Below are positions 5,812 to 8,901 of a stretch of DNA of 8,901 bases, piece by piece (positions within the stretch are counted from its first letter, which is position 1; every line of letters begins with the position of its first letter). The stretch spans positions 1-8,901 of the forward strand of contig RFJX01000270.1 of the NCBI GenBank assembly GCA_003694425.1, given 5' to 3'. The position numbers and the translations under genes are program-made. The notes under the pieces were generated by a model. The model was not told the DNA's origin and did not search any database. It worked only from the letters and a program-made list of their open reading frames with translations. This DNA is from Gammaproteobacteria bacterium (GTDB taxonomy: Bacteria > Pseudomonadota > Gammaproteobacteria > J113).

Positions 5812-6693
5812 ATGTGGCAGACCGTCCTCGATCTCACCGGAGACGCCCTGATGCTGCTGGTGATGGCGGCGGCCTTCCTCTCGGTGACCCTGCTCTGGTT
5901 CGCCCTCAGCCTGCGGGTGCAGAGCTTCCTCGGCGAATACAAGGAGACCTTCACCGCCACCGCCGGTTCGAGCATGGCCGACATGTTCATGTTCGTCGAC
6001 CCCAACCGGCTGTTCATCGCCTACATCGGGTTGATGGTCTTCCTCCCGGCGGTGACCCTGCTGCTGACCGGAGACATCCCTGCGGCCCTGGCGATGTTCG
6101 CCCTGGTCCTCGTCATGCCGCCGGTGATCTACAAGCGCATGCAGGCCAGGCGCCTGCGCCGCTTCGAACAGCAGCTCCCAGATGCCCTGCTCATGATCTC
6201 CGGCTCGATGCGCGCCGGCGCCAGTCTCAGCGTGGCGCTGGAATCCCTGGTCAAGGAGCAGCCGCCACCCATCTCGCAGGAATTCGAGCTGTTCCTGCGT
6301 GAGCAGCGCCTCGGCGCCGATTTCGAGGAATCGATCACACACATGGAGCAACGCATCCCCCTGCCCGACTTCCAGATGTTCGTCACCGCCCTGCGGATCA
6401 ACCGCGAGGTCGGCGGCAACCTCGCCGAGACCCTGGATTCGCTGGCCGACACCCTGCGCCGCAAGGCGATGATGGAGGGCAAGATCAAGGGGCTCACCGC
6501 GCAGGGCAAGCTGCAGGGGATCGTGATGACCGGGCTGCCGGTGGTGCTGGTCATCCTGCTCAACTTCATCGAGCACGAGGCGGTGAGCAAGCTCTGGACC
6601 ACCCCCCTCGGCTGGATGGTCTCCGGCGCGGCCCTGGTCTGGATCACCATCGGTTACTTCATGATCAACAAGGTGACGAGCATCGACGTATGA
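5812..6693 (+). CDS. tadB: TadB inner-membrane platform protein
   Basis: A 293-aa T2SSF-type platform protein partnering TadC and the TadA ATPase. Membrane segments are visible near residues 12-34, 64-85, 87-105, 240-258 and 268-288. The cytoplasmic T2SSF domain runs from about 117 (FEQQLPDALLMISGSMRAGA) through LRINREVGGNLAETLDSLA. It is typical in length and order for TadB/CpaG. The ATG is three bases after the tadA stop with no clear ribosome site, so translation is probably coupled. Its stop overlaps the tadC start. Confidence 0.95.
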   Translation: MWQTVLDLTGDALMLLVMAAAFLSVTLLWFALSLRVQSFLGEYKETFTATAGSSMADMFMFVDPNRLFIAYIGLMVFLPAVTLLLTGDIPAALAMFALVLVMPPVIYKRMQARRLRRFEQQLPDALLMISGSMRAGASLSVALESLVKEQPPPISQEFELFLREQRLGADFEESITHMEQRIPLPDFQMFVTALRINREVGGNLAETLDSLADTLRRKAMMEGKIKGLTAQGKLQGIVMTGLPVVLVILLNFIEHEAVSKLWTTPLGWMVSGAALVWITIGYFMINKVTSIDV

Positions 6694-7601
6694 ACGCGAT
6701 CCCGCCCCAGGTGCTGGAGGACGGCGCCCTGTTGCTGAAGGTGATCGCGGCCTGCTGGGCGCTGTCGGTCATCTTCACCGTGCTGTTCATGCGCCGTCTC
6801 GCCAGCATGGTCGAGGAGGAGGACCGGGCCTACATGGACCCGCTGCCCTGGAAACTGAAGATCATCTGGCCCTTCGTCCAGATCATCGCCTTCTTCTTCT
6901 GCCGCTTCCTCCCCTACGACCTCCTCGAGCACACCGAGAAGCGGTTGATGCGGACCGGCGTGGGCTATCTGATGACGGCGGAGCAGTTCATCGCCCTGCG
7001 CATCGTCAGCGCCACCCTGATCCCGGTGGTGGTCTGGATCACCCTGCACGCGCTGGACATGTACCAGCCGATCTGGCTGATCCTCTCCATCCCCGCCGGC
7101 TTCTTCTTCCCCGACATCTGGCTCAACGACACCCGCAAGCGCCGCGAGCTGGCGGTGGTCCGCACCCTGCCGGTCTACCTGGACTTCATCACCATGTCGG
7201 TGGAGGCGGGTCTCAACTTCATCGGGGCCCTGCAGCAGGCGATGGACAAGGCCCCGCCCGGGCCGCTGCGCAACGAATTCGCCATCGTCATGCGCGACCT
7301 GCGGGCCGGCCTGTCCCGGGCGGAGGCGCTGCGGCGAATGGCAGACCGCCTCGACATCCCCGAGGTGACCGGCTTCGTCAGCGCCGTGATCCAGGCGGAA
7401 AGGATGGGCGCGAGCCTGGCCAATGTCATGCGGCTGCAGGCCGAGCAGCGGCGCAACGAGCGTTTCCAGCGAGCCGAGAAGATGGCCATGGAGGCCCCGG
7501 TAAAGCTGATGTTCCCGCTGATGATCTTCATCTTTCCGGTCACCTTCCTGGTACTGGCCTTCACCATTGCCATGAAGTTCCTCGGCGAAGGGTCGCTGTA
7601 G
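6690..7601 (+). CDS. tadC: TadC inner-membrane platform protein
   Basis: A 303-aa second T2SSF-domain platform protein. Its ATG overlaps the tadB stop (ATGA). There is an N-terminal membrane helix (about 8-31), hydrophobic segments near 53-66 and 104-146, the T2SSF domain starting at LPVYLDFITMSVEAG and containing LRAGLSRAEALRRMADRL and VIQAERMGASLANVMR, and a C-terminal helix (PVTFLVLAFTIAM). Domain order and length are normal for TadC/CpaH. Adjacent TadB and TadC form the pair expected in every Tad system. Confidence 0.95.
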   Translation: MNAIPPQVLEDGALLLKVIAACWALSVIFTVLFMRRLASMVEEEDRAYMDPLPWKLKIIWPFVQIIAFFFCRFLPYDLLEHTEKRLMRTGVGYLMTAEQFIALRIVSATLIPVVVWITLHALDMYQPIWLILSIPAGFFFPDIWLNDTRKRRELAVVRTLPVYLDFITMSVEAGLNFIGALQQAMDKAPPGPLRNEFAIVMRDLRAGLSRAEALRRMADRLDIPEVTGFVSAVIQAERMGASLANVMRLQAEQRRNERFQRAEKMAMEAPVKLMFPLMIFIFPVTFLVLAFTIAMKFLGEGSL

Positions 7602-7612
7602 CCGTCCGGTCC

Positions 7613-8083
7613 ATGTCCCTGCCCCGCGTGTCGGTCCTGCTGCCCCTGCTGCTCCTGCTGGCGGGCTGTCCGTTGCAGAACGTGAAGGAGGCCGGGGAGG
7701 GCAAGGAGGCGACCCCGGCCCGGGACATGAACCAGGTCCTCGACGAGGCCCGCGCCGCCTACGCGGAGGGGGACTGGAAGCTCGCCGAGCAGGACTATCT
7801 GCTGGTGGTGCAGAAGGACCCCTCGAGCTTCGAGGCCTGGTTCCGGCTCGGGAACATCTACACCCGCAGCGACCGCCCGGACCTCGCCACCCAGGCCTAC
7901 CGAGAGGCCCTGCTGCGCCGGCCGGACGATGCCAGGGCATGGCACAACCTCAGCGTCATCCACCTGCGCCAGGCGATCAACAGCCTGGAGCAGATGCAGC
8001 GATATGCCGATCCCGACGACCCCATGAGCCAGAGCGACCGCAGGCTGCTGGAGGGACTGCGCCGGCTGGTCACGCGGCCGTGA
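7613..8083 (+). CDS. tadD: TadD-like TPR lipoprotein
   Basis: A 156-aa lipoprotein with a signal peptide rich in Leu and a lipobox LLAGC, so Cys19 would be lipidated. TPR-type helices cover about 42-120: EARAAYAEGDWKLAEQDYLL, then AWFRLGNIYTRSDRPDLATQ, then DDARAWHNLSVIHLRQA. TadD lipoproteins are thought to help secretin assembly or targeting. At 156 aa it is on the short side and carries two to three TPR units. It starts 11 bases after tadC without a strong ribosome site, and its stop overlaps the GTG start of tadE. Symbol assignment rests on position, lipobox and TPR together. Confidence 0.88.
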   Translation: MSLPRVSVLLPLLLLLAGCPLQNVKEAGEGKEATPARDMNQVLDEARAAYAEGDWKLAEQDYLLVVQKDPSSFEAWFRLGNIYTRSDRPDLATQAYREALLRRPDDARAWHNLSVIHLRQAINSLEQMQRYADPDDPMSQSDRRLLEGLRRLVTRP

Positions 8084-8790
8084 GGCGGAACAGCACGCAA
8101 TGGGAGTCGGGCAGGGGCCAGGCGATGGTCGAGTTCGTCATCATCCTCCCGGTGCTGATGCTGCTGGTCGCCGGCATCCTCCAGTTCGCCCTGATCTACC
8201 ACGCCAAGATCACCCTCAACTACGCGGCCTTCGAGGTGGCGAGGGCCGGCAGCCTCAACAATGCGAAGATGGAACCGATGCAGAAGGCCTTCGTCCGCTC
8301 CATGGCCGCCCTCCACACCCACCGGGAAGGGGTGCCGGCCCTGAATGCGGCGAAACAGAAGCTGCGGGACGAGATAGCCAGCGGCTATGTGCAGATCCGC
8401 CTGATCAATCCGGCTCCCGCCTCCTTCACCGATCACGGCGTGACCGTTGGGAACGAAGTCCACATCCCCAATGACAACCTGATGTACCGGGATGCCGGCA
8501 GCACTGGCCTGTCGGGGCAGAGCGTGCAGGACGCCAACCTGATCAAGGTCCACGTCGGCTACTGCTACGAGCTCCTCGTCCCCTTCGTCAACGGCATCCT
8601 GGTGCGGATGATGTCCCTCGCGCCCACCGCCCTGCAGCCGGAGAACATCGGCCCGCCCGACTCCGGCAGTTTCGCCGAGTCCTGCGTGCTCAGCCCCGCG
8701 GACGCAGACCGCAAGGGTTTCCCCATCTTCGCCCAGGCCATCCTCCGGATGCAGTCGGACCCGATCCAGGAATCGGCCGTCACGCCCTGA
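8080..8790 (+). CDS. tadE: TadE-family pseudopilin
   Basis: A 236-aa TadE-like minor pseudopilin. The preferred start is GTG 8080, overlapping the tadD stop as GTGA. It gives leader MRRNSTQWESGRG then QAMVEFVIILPVLMLLVAG. This fits the Tad pseudopilin cleavage pattern (G then four residues then Glu-Phe) followed by one membrane helix at about 18-40. The next elements, FALIYHAKITLNYAAFEVAR, are characteristic of TadE/TadG. Near the end VKVHVGYCYELLVPF-like sequence (HVGYCYELLVPFVN) matches the usual late strand. Two Cys (in GYCYE and ESCVL) could form a disulfide in the periplasm. A longer in-frame reading from an ATG at 7939 would overlap most of tadD and place polar sequence ahead of the leader, so it was rejected. 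The family is secure; TadE versus a TadG-like paralogue is less so. Confidence 0.88.
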   Translation: MRRNSTQWESGRGQAMVEFVIILPVLMLLVAGILQFALIYHAKITLNYAAFEVARAGSLNNAKMEPMQKAFVRSMAALHTHREGVPALNAAKQKLRDEIASGYVQIRLINPAPASFTDHGVTVGNEVHIPNDNLMYRDAGSTGLSGQSVQDANLIKVHVGYCYELLVPFVNGILVRMMSLAPTALQPENIGPPDSGSFAESCVLSPADADRKGFPIFAQAILRMQSDPIQESAVTP

Positions 8791-8901
8791 CCGCTGACAG
8801 GGAACGGAAACCCGCTCAGTGGCTTCACTGGAGAGGGGAAATCACGCCCGTTCAGGCCGACCGCCGGTCCTCGCCGGCCCGGTCATGGCAGGCTGACCTT
8901 G
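8791..8901. other. Sequence after tadE without a supported gene
   Basis: This 111-base end piece has no start codon followed by an open frame to the edge. GTG 8819 and ATG 8885 share a frame that stops at TGA 8894-8896. One frame is open to the edge (reads VQADRRSSPARSWQADL near the end), but it has no ATG, GTG or TTG after the tadE stop. A purine-rich GGAGAGGGG at 8830-8838 resembles a ribosome site but has no standard start at the right distance. No clear terminator hairpin with a T run is present. Confidence 0.5.

Noticed and set aside
5446..7940. Minus-strand open frames opposite tadA-tadB and tadC-tadD
   Set aside because: They run across gene boundaries of well-identified genes and show no domain, signal or ribosome site.
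8788..8801. Possible second heptamer pair (TGACCGC, TGACAGG) after tadE
   Set aside because: Only two imperfect units, one overlapping the stop codon; too weak to link to the array upstream of tadA.

Overview
The window is the core of a Tad (tight adherence, type IVc / Flp pilus) assembly locus from a GC-rich Gram-negative bacterium. It has an outer-membrane secretin, a lipoprotein pilotin-like protein and Sec signal peptides. The codons are strongly G/C-biased at the third position. A proteobacterium, most likely gamma or beta, is the best guess; the sequence does not fix the genus. All genes are on the + strand and closely packed, with ATGA or GTGA overlaps at several junctions.

Layout from left to right: the end of an unrecognised gene (1-137); a small prepilin/pseudopilin-like protein with a G/QAMVEY leader (151-540); a greatly enlarged CpaB/RcpC with a 40-residue tandem repeat tail (584-2206); a small secreted protein apparently related to that tail (2203-2640); the RcpA/CpaC secretin (2660-3973); a 125-bp intergenic region made largely of heptanucleotide repeats (3974-4098); an FHA-TadA/CpaF fusion ATPase (4099-5808); TadB (5812-6693); TadC (6690-7601); the TPR lipoprotein TadD (7613-8083); and a TadE pseudopilin (8080-8790). 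The last 111 bases hold no gene that can be supported. No flp major pilin, TadV/CpaA prepilin peptidase, TadZ/CpaE or TadG lies inside the window.

How they fit together: TadA would hydrolyse ATP on the cytoplasmic face of the TadB/TadC inner-membrane platform. Pilin would be pushed through the periplasm, where RcpC and the secreted 145-aa protein act, and out through the RcpA secretin with help from TadD. TadE and the first small pseudopilin-like protein would be minor components processed by the same prepilin peptidase.

The most unusual points are: (1) nine perfect-length heptamers running almost to the tadA start codon in place of a recognisable ribosome binding site, faced by a diverged inverted set of the same heptamer; (2) the exact 120-bp repeat expansion of cpaB and the relation of its repeats and C-terminal motif to the downstream small gene; (3) a C8 tract near the end of the first small gene, where one extra C would give a hydrophobic tail ending in RKRR; and (4) the FHA domain and acidic linker fused to TadA.
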